64,000 nucleotides of DNA from Pseudomonas sp. IPO3778 (GTDB lineage: Bacteria; Pseudomonadota; Gammaproteobacteria; Pseudomonadales; Pseudomonadaceae), in assembly GCF_013386825.1 (NCBI RefSeq), contig NZ_JACARC010000010.1, positions 62,001-126,000 of the forward strand, in the 5' to 3' direction. The notes beneath the pieces were generated by a model. That model was given only the letters and a program-made list of their open reading frames with translations, was not told where the DNA came from and ran no database searches. A program made the position numbers and the translations under genes. Positions 34,266 to 43,613 of the stretch are shown piece by piece. Numbering within the stretch: position 1 is the stretch's first letter; every line of letters begins with the position of its first letter.

Positions 34266-37200
34266 ATGCAATGGATTTTCATGCTGATTGGCCTGGTGCT
34301 CGGCTGGACACTCGACGAGTCGTTCAGTGATGCGGGCATGGGTGCGCTGCTCGGCTTGGGCATTGGCCAGGCGATCCGCCTGTCGATGCTCGCCTCGCGT
34401 ACGGAGGAGCAAGGCCGTCAGTTGGAATCTGCCCGCAACGCCCTGAAAGTCGTCGAGCAACGCCTGGCCCTGCTGGAAAGGCCGGCCGCCGCTGAAACCC
34501 CCGAACCCATCTTTGTCGAAGAGCCGTCGCCGGTACCGGTTGCGCCCGAACTCGTCTGGGAATTACCCGCCGAACTGGAACCTGCCTACGCAACGGTCGC
34601 TGCCGAACCCAGCCAGCCATTGCCGGCTGACGTCTGGCGGGCTGCACCGAGCGACAGCATCCCTCAGCAACCTGCCGCGCCTGCGGTACCTCGTGGCCCC
34701 AACTTCATCGAACGCGCCATCAGCGGCGCCCGCAACTGGCTGTTCGGTGGCAACACTGTGCTGCGGGTCGGTGTGGTGCTGTTGTTCCTCGGCCTGGCCT
34801 TCCTGCTGCGTTATGCCACTGAAGGCATGGTGGTGCCGATCGAACTGCGTTATGCGGGCGTTGCCGGCTGTGCGTTGGCCTTGCTGGGCCTGGGTTGGTG
34901 GCTGCGGCTGCGCAACAGCAATTACGGGTTGATGCTGCAAGGCACCGGCATCGCTGTGTTGTACCTGACGGTGTTCGCGGCCATGCGCCTGCATCCGCTG
35001 CTTGATCCCGGCGCAGCCCTTGGCTTGCTGGTGGCGGTCACGGTGTTCTCGGCGATCCTGGCGATTACCCAGGACGCCCTCGGCCTGGCCTGCGCTGCAG
35101 CCCTTGGCGGTTTTGCCGCGCCGATCCTCACGTCCACCGGCGCCGGCAACCATGTGGCGCTGTTCAGTTACTTTGCCCTGCTTAACGCGGGCATCCTCGC
35201 CATCGCCTGGTTCAAGGCCTGGCGCCTGCTCAACCTGATCGGTTTCGTCGGCACTTTCGGCATCGGCTTCGCCTGGGGCATGCGTTCCTATACGCCGGAA
35301 CTGCTGTGGAGCACCGAGCCGTTCCTGATTATGTTTTTCCTGATGTACCTCGGCATTGGCCTGTTGTTCGCCCGGCGCAAGCTGTTGGAGATGAACGACG
35401 CGCCGGACGATGACAGCCGTGGCGCATTGCTGCGCTGGTCGGCGGCCAAGGGCGATTACGTCGACGGCAGCATGCTGTTTGGTCCGCCGGTGGTGGGCTT
35501 CGGGTTGCAGTTTGCGTTGGTGCAGCATCTGGAATTTGCCGCGGCGTTCAGTGCGCTGGCGCTGGGCATTATCTATATGGGCTTGGCCCGATTGTTGAGT
35601 GGCGGGCGAGCCTTGTTGCTGGCGGAAACCTGCCTGGCGCTGGGTGTGATCTTCGCCAGCCTGGCGATTCCTCTGGGCCTCGATGCGCGCTGGACGGCGG
35701 CGGCCTGGGCCGTAGAAGGCGCGGGGATTTTCTGGCTCGGCTTGCGCCAGCAGCGACCGTTGGCGCGTGCGTTTGGCTTGCTGTTGCAGGTCGGTTCGGC
35801 CTTGGCATTCCTCAGCGAGTTGCGGGTAGGCGAAACGAGTCTGTTGAGCGGCGCGCCGCTGGGCGCTCTGTTGCTGGGCGCGGCGTTGCTGTTCAGTTTT
35901 CACCAACTGCGCCTGGCACCGGCTGAGCAGTCGGCGCAGTGGGAGCGTCGTGGTTTGCCGGTATTGGCCAGTGTCGGCCTGGGCTTCCTGTACCTGCTCG
36001 CACCGCTGCTGCTGTTGACCCAAGGCACCGCCATCAGTTGGGCGATTGCGGGCCTTGTGACCTTGCTGGTCGGCTTGCGCATCGGCTCGCGCACGTTCCT
36101 CTTCACTGCGTTTGCCGTGCAACTGTTGGGTGGGGCGTTGTTTCTGCTGCGGCTGCAGGCGGGCGCTGATTCAGGCGCCGTGTTCAGTGCCGGCTGGAGC
36201 GGCTTGCTCACCGCCTCGCTGATTGGCCTGGCCTTGATCGGCGGCATGCTGCTGGCGGCGAGGGACAGCATGGTGCGCAGCGATGTGCGACTGCTGCGGG
36301 GCTTGTCGGTGGTGTTGTTGGCCGGGCTGGTGCTGATCAACCTCGCGGTGCTGTTTGTGCTGCCATGGGCCACCGCCAGCGGCGTGTGGGCGGCCAGTGG
36401 CTTGTTGATTATCTGGCTGAGCCTCTACCTGCAACAGCGCGTCAGTTTTGTCTTCGGGTTGCTGCTGCAAGTGATCGGCGGCGCTTCGTTCCTGATCGCG
36501 GTGCCGGACTTGCTCGGGCCACTGACCAGCGAAGGCTTGCGTCCTTTGGGGCATAGCGGTTTCTGGACGCCGATGGTGCTCGGGCTGGCGGCGCTGGTCG
36601 GCGCCTGGCGCTTGCAGCGTCGGCCCCATGCGCCGGTGTTCGAGGCGTTGAGTTTGCAGCGGTTGTCTGACGTGCTGCTGGTGTGGGGCGCGGCCTGGTG
36701 GACGTTGGCGTTGGTCAGCGAAGTGCTGCGTTTTGCGCCACCGATGCTGCAAGGCACCTGGTTGCTGGCGGTGGCGGCGGTGAGTGTGGCGATCTGGGCG
36801 GCGTTGGCCCTGCGCCTGCAATGGGCGTCGCTGGGCGTGCTGTGTACGCTGTTGATGCCGGCAGCGGGCGTGGTGTTGCTGGGCGCGTGGGGCTCGCGTT
36901 ATCACCCGGCGGCGAATTTTGCCTGGCTGGCGTGGTTGGCGGTGTTTGCGGTGCACTTTGTGTCCCTGCGTCGGCTGGCCCTGGTCGTCCCGGAAAAATC
37001 CTTGAGCGTCGCCCATGTGCTCGGCTGCTGGCTGCTGATCGGCGTGCTGGCGCTGGAGTTACGCTACGGCCTGTTGTTGCTGTCCGAGGCATACAACGCC
37101 TGGCGCTGGCTGGGCTGGGCGATTCTGCCAAGCCTGTACCTCGTGCTGGCCGCGGCGCCACGCAGTTGGCCATGGCCGGTGTCGGCGTACCCGCGGGAGT

Positions 37201-37802
37201 ACCGGTTGTATGCCGCGTTACCGCTGGCGGTGTTGATGCTTGGCTGGTTCTGGCTGGCGAATATTTTCAGCGACGGCACCGCCGAGCCGCTGCCGTATGT
37301 GCCGCTGCTTAATCCGTTGGACCTGGGATTGTTGTTCGCGCTGCTGGGTGTGTACCTTTGGTCTCGCAGCGCCGCACCGCAACGGGGGCCTCGCGCCGAG
37401 CTGATCGCCCAGGCAGTCGCAGGTGTTTCGCTGTTCGCTTTCTTCACCGCCCTGGTGATGCGTACGGCTCACCATTGGGGCGGCGTGCCGTTCCACCTGG
37501 ATGCGCTACTGGAGTCGATGCTGGTGCAAGCCGGGCTGTCGATCGTCTGGACCTTGATTGCCCTCGGCCTGATGATCGGCGGCCATCTTCGCCACCGGCG
37601 TGAGGTATGGCTGATCGGTGCGGCGCTGATTGCGGTGGTGGTCGCCAAATTGTTCTTCGTTGAATTGAGCAACCGCGGCGGGCTGGCGCGGATCGTATCG
37701 TTTATCGGCGTGGGCGGGCTGTTGCTGGTGGTGGGCTATTTCGCCCCGCTGCCGCCCAAACGCGCCGAGCCGGTGGTTGAAACTGAAGGAGTGGCCTCTT
37801 GA
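34266..37802 (+). CDS. Large DUF2339 polytopic membrane protein
   Basis: An 1178-residue protein. A short N-terminal hydrophobic segment and coiled-coil-like region (about 45-80) are followed by a Pro/Glu-rich linker (85-155) and then about 25-28 predicted membrane helices from residue 165 (NTVLRVGVVLLFLGLAFLLRYA) to the end. This is the DUF2339 arrangement; the function is unknown. Its stop overlaps the start of the DUF3999 gene by one base (TGATG), and the two families commonly occur as a pair, which suggests they work together in the envelope. Confidence 0.9.
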   Translation: MQWIFMLIGLVLGWTLDESFSDAGMGALLGLGIGQAIRLSMLASRTEEQGRQLESARNALKVVEQRLALLERPAAAETPEPIFVEEPSPVPVAPELVWELPAELEPAYATVAAEPSQPLPADVWRAAPSDSIPQQPAAPAVPRGPNFIERAISGARNWLFGGNTVLRVGVVLLFLGLAFLLRYATEGMVVPIELRYAGVAGCALALLGLGWWLRLRNSNYGLMLQGTGIAVLYLTVFAAMRLHPLLDPGAALGLLVAVTVFSAILAITQDALGLACAAALGGFAAPILTSTGAGNHVALFSYFALLNAGILAIAWFKAWRLLNLIGFVGTFGIGFAWGMRSYTPELLWSTEPFLIMFFLMYLGIGLLFARRKLLEMNDAPDDDSRGALLRWSAAKGDYVDGSMLFGPPVVGFGLQFALVQHLEFAAAFSALALGIIYMGLARLLSGGRALLLAETCLALGVIFASLAIPLGLDARWTAAAWAVEGAGIFWLGLRQQRPLARAFGLLLQVGSALAFLSELRVGETSLLSGAPLGALLLGAALLFSFHQLRLAPAEQSAQWERRGLPVLASVGLGFLYLLAPLLLLTQGTAISWAIAGLVTLLVGLRIGSRTFLFTAFAVQLLGGALFLLRLQAGADSGAVFSAGWSGLLTASLIGLALIGGMLLAARDSMVRSDVRLLRGLSVVLLAGLVLINLAVLFVLPWATASGVWAASGLLIIWLSLYLQQRVSFVFGLLLQVIGGASFLIAVPDLLGPLTSEGLRPLGHSGFWTPMVLGLAALVGAWRLQRRPHAPVFEALSLQRLSDVLLVWGAAWWTLALVSEVLRFAPPMLQGTWLLAVAAVSVAIWAALALRLQWASLGVLCTLLMPAAGVVLLGAWGSRYHPAANFAWLAWLAVFAVHFVSLRRLALVVPEKSLSVAHVLGCWLLIGVLALELRYGLLLLSEAYNAWRWLGWAILPSLYLVLAAAPRSWPWPVSAYPREYRLYAALPLAVLMLGWFWLANIFSDGTAEPLPYVPLLNPLDLGLLFALLGVYLWSRSAAPQRGPRAELIAQAVAGVSLFAFFTALVMRTAHHWGGVPFHLDALLESMLVQAGLSIVWTLIALGLMIGGHLRHRREVWLIGAALIAVVVAKLFFVELSNRGGLARIVSFIGVGGLLLVVGYFAPLPPKRAEPVVETEGVAS

Positions 37803-39157
37803 TGGGCAAGCTGAGTGTGGTGCTGTTGGGGTTGTGCACAACGTGTTCGGCCTGGGCCCAGGAAACCCCGGCCGATTTCACCACGCGGGTGCCGCTGACG
37901 GTCAGCGGCGAAGGCCCGTGGTACCGCCTGGAGCTGCCGTTGGCGGTGCAATTGAGCGCCCGTCAGGCCGATTTGAGTGATGTGCGGGTGTTCAACGCCG
38001 CCGGTGAGCCCCAGGCCTACGCGCTGGCGCGGCAGTCGGCGCAAAGCACCGAAAGCCGCAGCCTGGCCAACGTGAAGTGGTTCCCGCTGTACGCCGCTGC
38101 CGACGCCACTGAAACCGTGCCCAGCGTGCGTGTGCAATCCACGTCCACCGGCACGCTGGTGCAGGTGCAGCCGCCGAGCCAGCTGGAAGCGGGCGAAGAA
38201 GTGCTGCGCGGTTGGCTGCTCGATGCCAGCGCGATCAAGGCGCCGTTGCAGCAACTGATCCTCGACTGGACCAGCGAACGCGAGGGCTTCCAGCGTTTCA
38301 GCATCGAAGCCAGCGACGACTTGCAGCACTGGCGCTCGTGGGGCGAAGGGCAGGTCGCGCGGCTGTCGTTTGCCGATGAGCGCGTCGAGCAGCATGAAGT
38401 GAGTTTGCCGGGGCAATCGGCGCGTTATCTGCGCCTGCTCTGGAAAGGCCAGGCCGCACCGGCGCTGACGTCGGCGCAGTTGGCGAGTGTCAGCGCCCAT
38501 AGCTTGCCGTTGCCGCTGGTGTGGTCGCAGCCGTTGGCGGGCAGCCGTCTCAAGGCGGGCGAATACAGCTGGCAGTTGCCCACCGCGCTGAATGTCGAAC
38601 GTTTGCGTATCGACTTGAACCAACCCAATAGCCTGGCGCCGGTCACCCTGTCGGGCCGCCGGGAAAGCAATCAGGCCTGGCAGCCCTTGAGCAGCGGTTT
38701 GCTCTACCGCCTGACGCAAAATGGCCAGGACGTTGTACAGAACGAATTGCAGTTGCCGGGCCAGGCCGTTGCGCAGCTCAAGCTCGACGTGGACGAGCGC
38801 GGCGGTGGCCTGGGTGTGGAGGCGCCGACCTTGAGCTTTGCGGTGCGGGCCACGCAGTTGGTGTTCCTGGCGCGGGGCGAGCCACCGTTCACCCTGGCCT
38901 TGGGCAACCCGTCGGTGAAAGGCGCGAACTTGCCGCTGTCGACGTTGATTCCGGACTACAGCGTCGAACGCCTCGCGGGGCTTGGGCAGGCCAAGACGGC
39001 GGGGCAGGTGGTGGTCACATCGCCGGCCGCTGCGGCCCCTGTTGAGGCCGGGCCGAACTGGAAAAAACTCGGCCTTTGGGCCGTGCTGCTGCTCGGTGTG
39101 GCGGCGCTGGGCGCCATGGCCTACAGTTTGCTGCGCAAGCCGCCGGTGGCACGTTAA
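37802..39157 (+). CDS. DUF3999 family exported, membrane-anchored protein
   Basis: A 451-residue protein with signal peptide LSVVLLGLCTTCSAWA, a large beta-rich periplasmic region with discoidin-like segments (WTSEREGFQRFSIEASDDLQHW, YLRLLWKGQA), and one C-terminal membrane helix (LGLWAVLLLGVAALGAMAYSLL) followed by a short basic tail. It matches DUF3999; the function is unknown. I prefer the ATG that overlaps the previous stop to the TTG one codon earlier. It is coupled to the DUF2339 gene. Its last bases lie 107 bases before fbp. Confidence 0.88.
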   Translation: MGKLSVVLLGLCTTCSAWAQETPADFTTRVPLTVSGEGPWYRLELPLAVQLSARQADLSDVRVFNAAGEPQAYALARQSAQSTESRSLANVKWFPLYAAADATETVPSVRVQSTSTGTLVQVQPPSQLEAGEEVLRGWLLDASAIKAPLQQLILDWTSEREGFQRFSIEASDDLQHWRSWGEGQVARLSFADERVEQHEVSLPGQSARYLRLLWKGQAAPALTSAQLASVSAHSLPLPLVWSQPLAGSRLKAGEYSWQLPTALNVERLRIDLNQPNSLAPVTLSGRRESNQAWQPLSSGLLYRLTQNGQDVVQNELQLPGQAVAQLKLDVDERGGGLGVEAPTLSFAVRATQLVFLARGEPPFTLALGNPSVKGANLPLSTLIPDYSVERLAGLGQAKTAGQVVVTSPAAAAPVEAGPNWKKLGLWAVLLLGVAALGAMAYSLLRKPPVAR

Positions 39158-39264
39158 ATAATGTCCATGAACTCTATTGGGTTTAAATCCTCTGATAGGA
39201 GGAAATACGCCCCGACTCGCGTTAAACTGCGCGGGTTTTTAGCCCCCCATTTCCGGAGCCTTCC

Positions 39265-40275
39265 ATGTCCCGCGTTACCCTGAGTCGCTATTTGATCGAG
39301 CAGACCCGCAGCAACAACACGCCTGCCGATCTGCGCTTCCTTATCGAAGTGGTGGCGCGTGCTTGCAAGGAAATCAGCCACGCCGTCTCCAAAGGCGCGC
39401 TGGGTGGTGTCCTGGGCAGCATGGGCACCGAAAACGTACAAGGCGAAGTGCAGAAGAAGCTCGACGTGATTTCCAACGAAATCCTGCTCGAAGCCAACGA
39501 ATGGGGCGGCCACCTGGCCGGCATGGCGTCCGAAGAAATGGACAATGCCTACCAGATCCCGGGCAAATACCCGAAAGGCGCATACCTGCTGGTATTCGAC
39601 CCGTTGGACGGTTCGTCGAACATCGACATCAACGCGCCGGTTGGCACCATCTTCTCGGTACTGCGTTGCCCGAACGAATACCTGAGCCAGAACGAAGCCT
39701 TGAACGAAAAGGCCTTCCTGCAGCCAGGTACCGAGCAGGTGGCGGCCGGTTATGCGATCTACGGCCCACAGACCATGCTGGTACTGACCCTGGGCGACGG
39801 CGTCAAAGGCTTCACCCTGGACCGTGAAATGGGCAGCTTCGTGCTGACCCACGAAGACATCACCATTCCTGCGTCCACCCAGGAATTTGCGATCAACATG
39901 TCCAACCAGCGCCACTGGGAAGAGCCGGTCACCCGCTATGTGGGCGAGTTGATGGCCGGCGAAGAAGGCCCGTTGAAGAAGAACTTCAACATGCGCTGGG
40001 TGGCAGCGATGGTTGCCGATGTGCACCGCATCCTGACCCGTGGTGGCCTGTTCATGTACCCACGTGACAGCCGCGAGCCGTCCAAGCCGGGCAAGCTGCG
40101 CCTGATGTACGAAGCCAACCCGATGTCGTTCCTGGTTGAGCAGGCGGGCGGTGCGTCCACCGACGGCCACCAGCGCATCCTCGACATCCAGCCTGAAGGC
40201 CTGCACCAGCGCGTGGCGGTGTTCCTGGGTTCGAAGGAAGAAGTTGAGCGTGTGACCGGTTACCACAAGGCGTAA
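39265..40275 (+). CDS. fbp: Fbp, class I fructose-1,6-bisphosphatase
   Basis: A 336-residue gluconeogenic phosphatase. The metal-binding FDPLDGSSN motif (111-119), the ASEEMD region (88-93) and the C-terminal [17 protein letters not shown] are the class I signature. GGAG six bases before the ATG. It is monocistronic, with a strong terminator 15 bases downstream. Confidence 0.97.
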   Translation: MSRVTLSRYLIEQTRSNNTPADLRFLIEVVARACKEISHAVSKGALGGVLGSMGTENVQGEVQKKLDVISNEILLEANEWGGHLAGMASEEMDNAYQIPGKYPKGAYLLVFDPLDGSSNIDINAPVGTIFSVLRCPNEYLSQNEALNEKAFLQPGTEQVAAGYAIYGPQTMLVLTLGDGVKGFTLDREMGSFVLTHEDITIPASTQEFAINMSNQRHWEEPVTRYVGELMAGEEGPLKKNFNMRWVAAMVADVHRILTRGGLFMYPRDSREPSKPGKLRLMYEANPMSFLVEQAGGASTDGHQRILDIQPEGLHQRVAVFLGSKEEVERVTGYHKA

Positions 40276-40290
40276 GTCTTTGCGGTAAGC

Positions 40291-40328
40291 AAAAGCCCCG
40301 AAACGTTTCAGCGTTTCGGGGCTTTTTT
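40291..40328. terminator. Bidirectional terminator between fbp and the toxin gene
   Basis: AAAAGCCCCGAAACG/CGTTTCGGGGCTTTT with A- and T-runs on both sides. It ends fbp on the plus strand and the toxin-antitoxin transcript on the minus strand. Confidence 0.95.
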
Positions 40329-40330
40329 GT

Positions 40331-40654
40331 TTATTGAATAAGGCTTTTCAGCAGCAGCGACTGCAGGTTTTTCCGTGTCTCCGCGATGATATGGACGTAG
40401 ATGGTTTTATCTCTGACTTCATAAATAATCCGATTCATTCCACACACGACCTGCCGGTACTGACTGAGGTTGAGCCTCTCAATCTCTTCTGGCATTGAGC
40501 CCGCGTAAGGCTGGGTTTCGATGCGGCGCAGAGCTTGCTTCAATGAATCATAGGTTTGTTGCCAGGAGGCTGCGGAAAACTGACGGGTCAGATAGGGCTT
40601 GATTTCTTTGAGATCAGATTTAGCAGAATGAAGAATCTCAACCCTGAAACTCAT
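40331..40654 (-). CDS. RelE/ParE-superfamily toxin
   Basis: A 107-residue protein with the RelE/ParE fold signature: FRVEILHSAKSDLKEI at the N-terminus, YRQVVCGMNRIIYEVRDKTIYVHIIAETR in the C-terminal sheet. Whether it cleaves mRNA or poisons gyrase cannot be told from sequence. It overlaps the antitoxin by 4 bases, with the antitoxin first. Its lower GC than the neighbours suggests acquisition by transfer. Confidence 0.88.
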   Translation of the reverse strand: MSFRVEILHSAKSDLKEIKPYLTRQFSAASWQQTYDSLKQALRRIETQPYAGSMPEEIERLNLSQYRQVVCGMNRIIYEVRDKTIYVHIIAETRKNLQSLLLKSLIQ

Positions 40655-40923
40655 TGTGCTTCGTCCCTGTCCAGCTCTGCGAACACGTCCTCCATTTCTT
40701 GAAACTGACCCAGTTCAATCTGGCGGTTTCCCAAAGCGAGTAGCTTTAACAGCGCCATGGTCTCTTCTTGCTCTTCAAAACTCTTCACATCCATCACAAC
40801 CAGCTTGGCCTCACCATTTTGGGTGATGACTAACGGTTCGCGGCTTTCAGTGAGGTTTTTCACAATCTCGGCGGTGTGGCTTTTCAAGTAGCTGATAGGT
40901 TTGATCTGGGATGAGAGTTTCAT
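40651..40923 (-). CDS. Phd/YefM-family antitoxin
   Basis: A 90-residue protein with the Phd/YefM DNA-binding N-terminus (ISYLKSHTAEIVKNLTESREPLVITQNG) and an acidic C-terminus expected to wrap the toxin. AGGA seven bases before the ATG. Such antitoxins repress their own promoter together with the toxin. An AGGAC-N19-GTCCT inverted repeat (40946-40974) containing GACTGATTTTAGTC lies just upstream and is a candidate operator. Confidence 0.88.
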   Translation of the reverse strand: MKLSSQIKPISYLKSHTAEIVKNLTESREPLVITQNGEAKLVVMDVKSFEEQEETMALLKLLALGNRQIELGQFQEMEDVFAELDRDEAQ

Positions 40924-41170
40924 TGGGGGGTCCTATCTCAAAGGCAGGACTGATTTTAGTCTTTATTCGGTCCTTTGTATCGAGGGAATAGTTGATCATT
41001 CAACGGGTGCGACGAAAGGCACGTCCATCCAGAAACCCTATGAATCTTTGGAAAAACACCGCCCTGGCAGAAAAAAGAAATACCACCCCCCATCGGGAAC
41101 CAGACACCCCTTTTCCCTTCTAAGCTTCTGGCAGACCCCCAAGCTGCTTCGTCTCTCCAGGAGTTTTTCC

Positions 41171-41425
41171 ATGTCGTTACGCCGTCTCGCCCTGTTGTCG
41201 TTTTGCGTGCTTCTGGCCGCTTGCAGCAAGGTCACTCAAGAAAATTACGCAAAACTGTCGGCCGGCATGGCCAAGCCCGAGGTGGAGTCGTTGCTGGGTA
41301 AGCCGACTGATTGTTCGGGCGCGCTGGGTATGTCCAGTTGCACCTGGGGCGATAAAAACAGCTTTATCAGCGTGCAATACGCCGGTGACAAAGTACTGAT
41401 TTTTTCCGGGCAAGGCCTGAAGTAA
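41171..41425 (+). CDS. Small SmpA/OmlA-like lipoprotein
   Basis: An 84-residue protein with a lipoprotein signal (LALLSFCVLLAAC, lipidated Cys at residue 18) and a short domain NYAKLSAGMAKPEVESLLGKP, the repeat seen in BamE/SmpA-type and DUF3862 proteins. AGGAG seven bases before the ATG decides the start; the longer open frame is unrelated. The 247 bases between it and the antitoxin gene contain only the promoter region. It is followed 32 bases later by the lipocalin gene. Confidence 0.78.
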   Translation: MSLRRLALLSFCVLLAACSKVTQENYAKLSAGMAKPEVESLLGKPTDCSGALGMSSCTWGDKNSFISVQYAGDKVLIFSGQGLK

Positions 41426-41457
41426 ACCGGGGCGAAAGCCTGCGGGAGAAAAACAAC

Positions 41458-42027
41458 ATGATGCGTTTCGTTTTATATCTCTGCGCCAGCCTGTTTTTGG
41501 CGGGCTGCGCCAGCCATTCTGGCGATGATCTGCAACCCAAGACCGTTGGCAGCGTCAACCTCAAGCGTTACCAGGGCACCTGGTATGAGTTGGCCCGTTT
41601 GCCGATGTACTTCCAGCGCAATTGCGCGCAGTCCGAAGCCCGCTACACGCTGTTGCCCGATGGCAACATGTCGGTGTTCAACCGCTGCCTGACGCCTGAG
41701 TGGAAGTGGGAAGAAGCCAAGGGCACGGCCACGCCGCAGGTCGCCGGCAAGACCGACAAGCTCTGGGTCGAATTCAATAACTGGTTCACTGCGCTGTTGC
41801 CGGGCGTTGCGAAGGGCGATTACTGGGTGTTGTACATCAGCGATGACTACAAGACCGCCATTGTCGGCAGCCCGAGCCGCCGCTACATGTGGCTGTTGTC
41901 CCGCACGCCGACTGTCAGCGCCGATACCCGCGAAGACCTGCTGAGCAGGGCGCGGCAACAGGGGTATGACACCACCCGCTTGATCTGGCGGACATCGGAC
42001 AAGCAGATGGCAAAGACTTCGCAGTAA
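41458..42027 (+). CDS. Blc-type outer-membrane lipocalin
   Basis: A 189-residue lipoprotein: signal LYLCASLFLAGC with lipidated Cys, then the lipocalin motif LKRYQGTWYELARLPMYFQ, and later YWVLYISDDYKTAIVGSPSRRYMWLLSRTP, the conserved strands G/H of bacterial lipocalins. Such proteins bind fatty acids or lysophospholipids at the outer membrane. GGGAG lies nine bases before the first of two adjacent ATGs. Probably co-transcribed with the preceding lipoprotein. Confidence 0.92.
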   Translation: MMRFVLYLCASLFLAGCASHSGDDLQPKTVGSVNLKRYQGTWYELARLPMYFQRNCAQSEARYTLLPDGNMSVFNRCLTPEWKWEEAKGTATPQVAGKTDKLWVEFNNWFTALLPGVAKGDYWVLYISDDYKTAIVGSPSRRYMWLLSRTPTVSADTREDLLSRARQQGYDTTRLIWRTSDKQMAKTSQ

Positions 42028-42047
42028 CTGAAGAGCGCTACCCTTCC

Positions 42048-42123
42048 AATGTGGGAGCTGGCTTGCCTGCGATAGCGGTGTTGGATTCACAACGGCTATC
42101 GCAGGCAAGCCAGCTCCCACATT
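42048..42123. repeat. REP doublet (REPIN), GTGGGAGCTGGC type
   Basis: AATGTGGGAGCTGGCTTGCC is repeated in perfect inversion at the right end; inner arms TGCGATAGC/GCTATCGCA enclose a short loop. It lies between the convergent lipocalin and hutF genes. Confidence 0.93.
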
Positions 42124-42140
42124 TTGTTATGTGTCGTCTG

Positions 42141-43505
42141 TTAGCCCAGCAAATCCCGCAAGACCTGGGTAAACGCCCGGCTGCTTTGTTCTTCAGCCGC
42201 GTGATGCCCGTCGCGAATCACCCATTGGCCGTTGACCAGCACGTCCCGCACCTGGCGATCACCGCCGGCAAACAGCCAGCGATTGAGAATCCCGTCTTCG
42301 TTCGCGGTCGCCAGGTACGGATCGTTGCCGTCCAGTACCAGCCAGTCAGCCCGTTTGCCGACTTCCAGGCGCCCAACCGGCTGCCCCAATGCCTCGGCAC
42401 CGCCGTCCAGCGCGGCATCAAACAGTGTACGACCGACCATCGGCTGATCATTGCGATACAACCGGTTGCGCCGCTGGTCCCGCAGCCGCTGCCCATATTC
42501 CAGCCAGCGCAATTCTTCCACCACGCTCAGTGATACGTGGCTGTCGGAACCAATCCCCATGCGCCCGCCCTGGGCCAGGAAATCCACCGCCGGGAAAATC
42601 CCGTCGCCCAGGTTGGCTTCGGTGGTCAGGCACAGCCCGGCAATCGCCCGACTCTTGGCCATCAGCGTCACTTCTTCCGGGTTGGCGTGGGTGGCGTGCA
42701 CCAGGCACCAGCGCCGGTCCACTTCAACATGGTCATACAGCCATTGCAGCGGACGCTGGCCGCTCCAGGCCAGGCAGTCGTCGACTTCTTTTTGCTGCTC
42801 GGCGATGTGGATATGCACCGGGCACGCCTTGTCGCTGGCGGCCAGCACCTCGCTGATCTGCTGCGGGGTGACGGCGCGCAGCGAGTGGAAGCACAGGCCC
42901 AGTTGTTGCGCCGGTTGTGCGGCCAGAATCGGTTGCAGGCGTGACTGCAGGTTCAGGTAATTTTCGGTGCTGTTGATAAAGCGGCGCTGGCCTTCATTGG
43001 GAGCCTGGCCGCCGAAACCGGAATGGCTGTACAGCACCGGCAACAACGTCAGGCCGATACCGCTGCTGGCGGCCGCCTGGCTGATTTGTCGCGACAACTC
43101 CGCCGGGTCGGCATAGGGCTGGCCGCTGACGTCGTGGTGCACGTAGTGAAATTCGGCCACCGAGGTGTAGCCGGCCTTGAGCATCTCGATATACAGCTGG
43201 CGCGCGATGACCTGCAGCTGGTTGGGGCTGATCTTGCCTACCATGCGATACATCAAGTCGCGCCAGGTCCAGAAGCTGTCATTCGGGTTGCCGGCCACTT
43301 CCGCCAACCCGGCCATCGCCCGCTGGAACGCATGGGAATGCAGGTTCGGCATGCCCGCCAACACCGGGCCCCTGAGCCGCTCGGCACCGTCTGCACTGGC
43401 GTTGGGCTCAACCTGGGTCAGCAGGCCATCGGCGCTGACTTCAAGACGTACATCATTGGCCCATCCATTAGGCAGCAGCGCGCGTTCGGCAAAGAAAGCG
43501 GACAT
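42141..43505 (-). CDS. hutF: HutF, formimidoylglutamate deiminase
   Basis: A 454-residue amidohydrolase turning N-formimino-glutamate into N-formyl-glutamate and ammonia; with HutG this gives the five-step histidine pathway. Zinc ligands in MPNLHSHAFQRAM, the FHYVHHD segment, LCFHSLRAV and GIGSDSHVSLS are in place. It is divergent from hutC across a 108-base region holding a HutC operator 30 bases before this start. Confidence 0.95.
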   Translation of the reverse strand: MSAFFAERALLPNGWANDVRLEVSADGLLTQVEPNASADGAERLRGPVLAGMPNLHSHAFQRAMAGLAEVAGNPNDSFWTWRDLMYRMVGKISPNQLQVIARQLYIEMLKAGYTSVAEFHYVHHDVSGQPYADPAELSRQISQAAASSGIGLTLLPVLYSHSGFGGQAPNEGQRRFINSTENYLNLQSRLQPILAAQPAQQLGLCFHSLRAVTPQQISEVLAASDKACPVHIHIAEQQKEVDDCLAWSGQRPLQWLYDHVEVDRRWCLVHATHANPEEVTLMAKSRAIAGLCLTTEANLGDGIFPAVDFLAQGGRMGIGSDSHVSLSVVEELRWLEYGQRLRDQRRNRLYRNDQPMVGRTLFDAALDGGAEALGQPVGRLEVGKRADWLVLDGNDPYLATANEDGILNRWLFAGGDRQVRDVLVNGQWVIRDGHHAAEEQSSRAFTQVLRDLLG

Positions 43506-43534
43506 GATTAAGGCACCCCGGTCGTGTGTTTATT

Positions 43535-43550
43535 TGTATATACATATACA
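43535..43550. promoter_or_regulatory. HutC operator between hutF and hutC
   Basis: TGTATATACA (43535-43544), a match to the TGTA-N2-TACA site known for P. fluorescens HutC, with a partial second copy (TATACA) directly after it. It can control both hutF and hutC, making hutC autoregulated. Confidence 0.75.
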
Positions 43551-43613
43551 GACGTTTGCCTGCTCGGTAAACTCCGGCAAGCTATGCTTCTTTTTCACCT
43601 ACAAGGATTTCCT

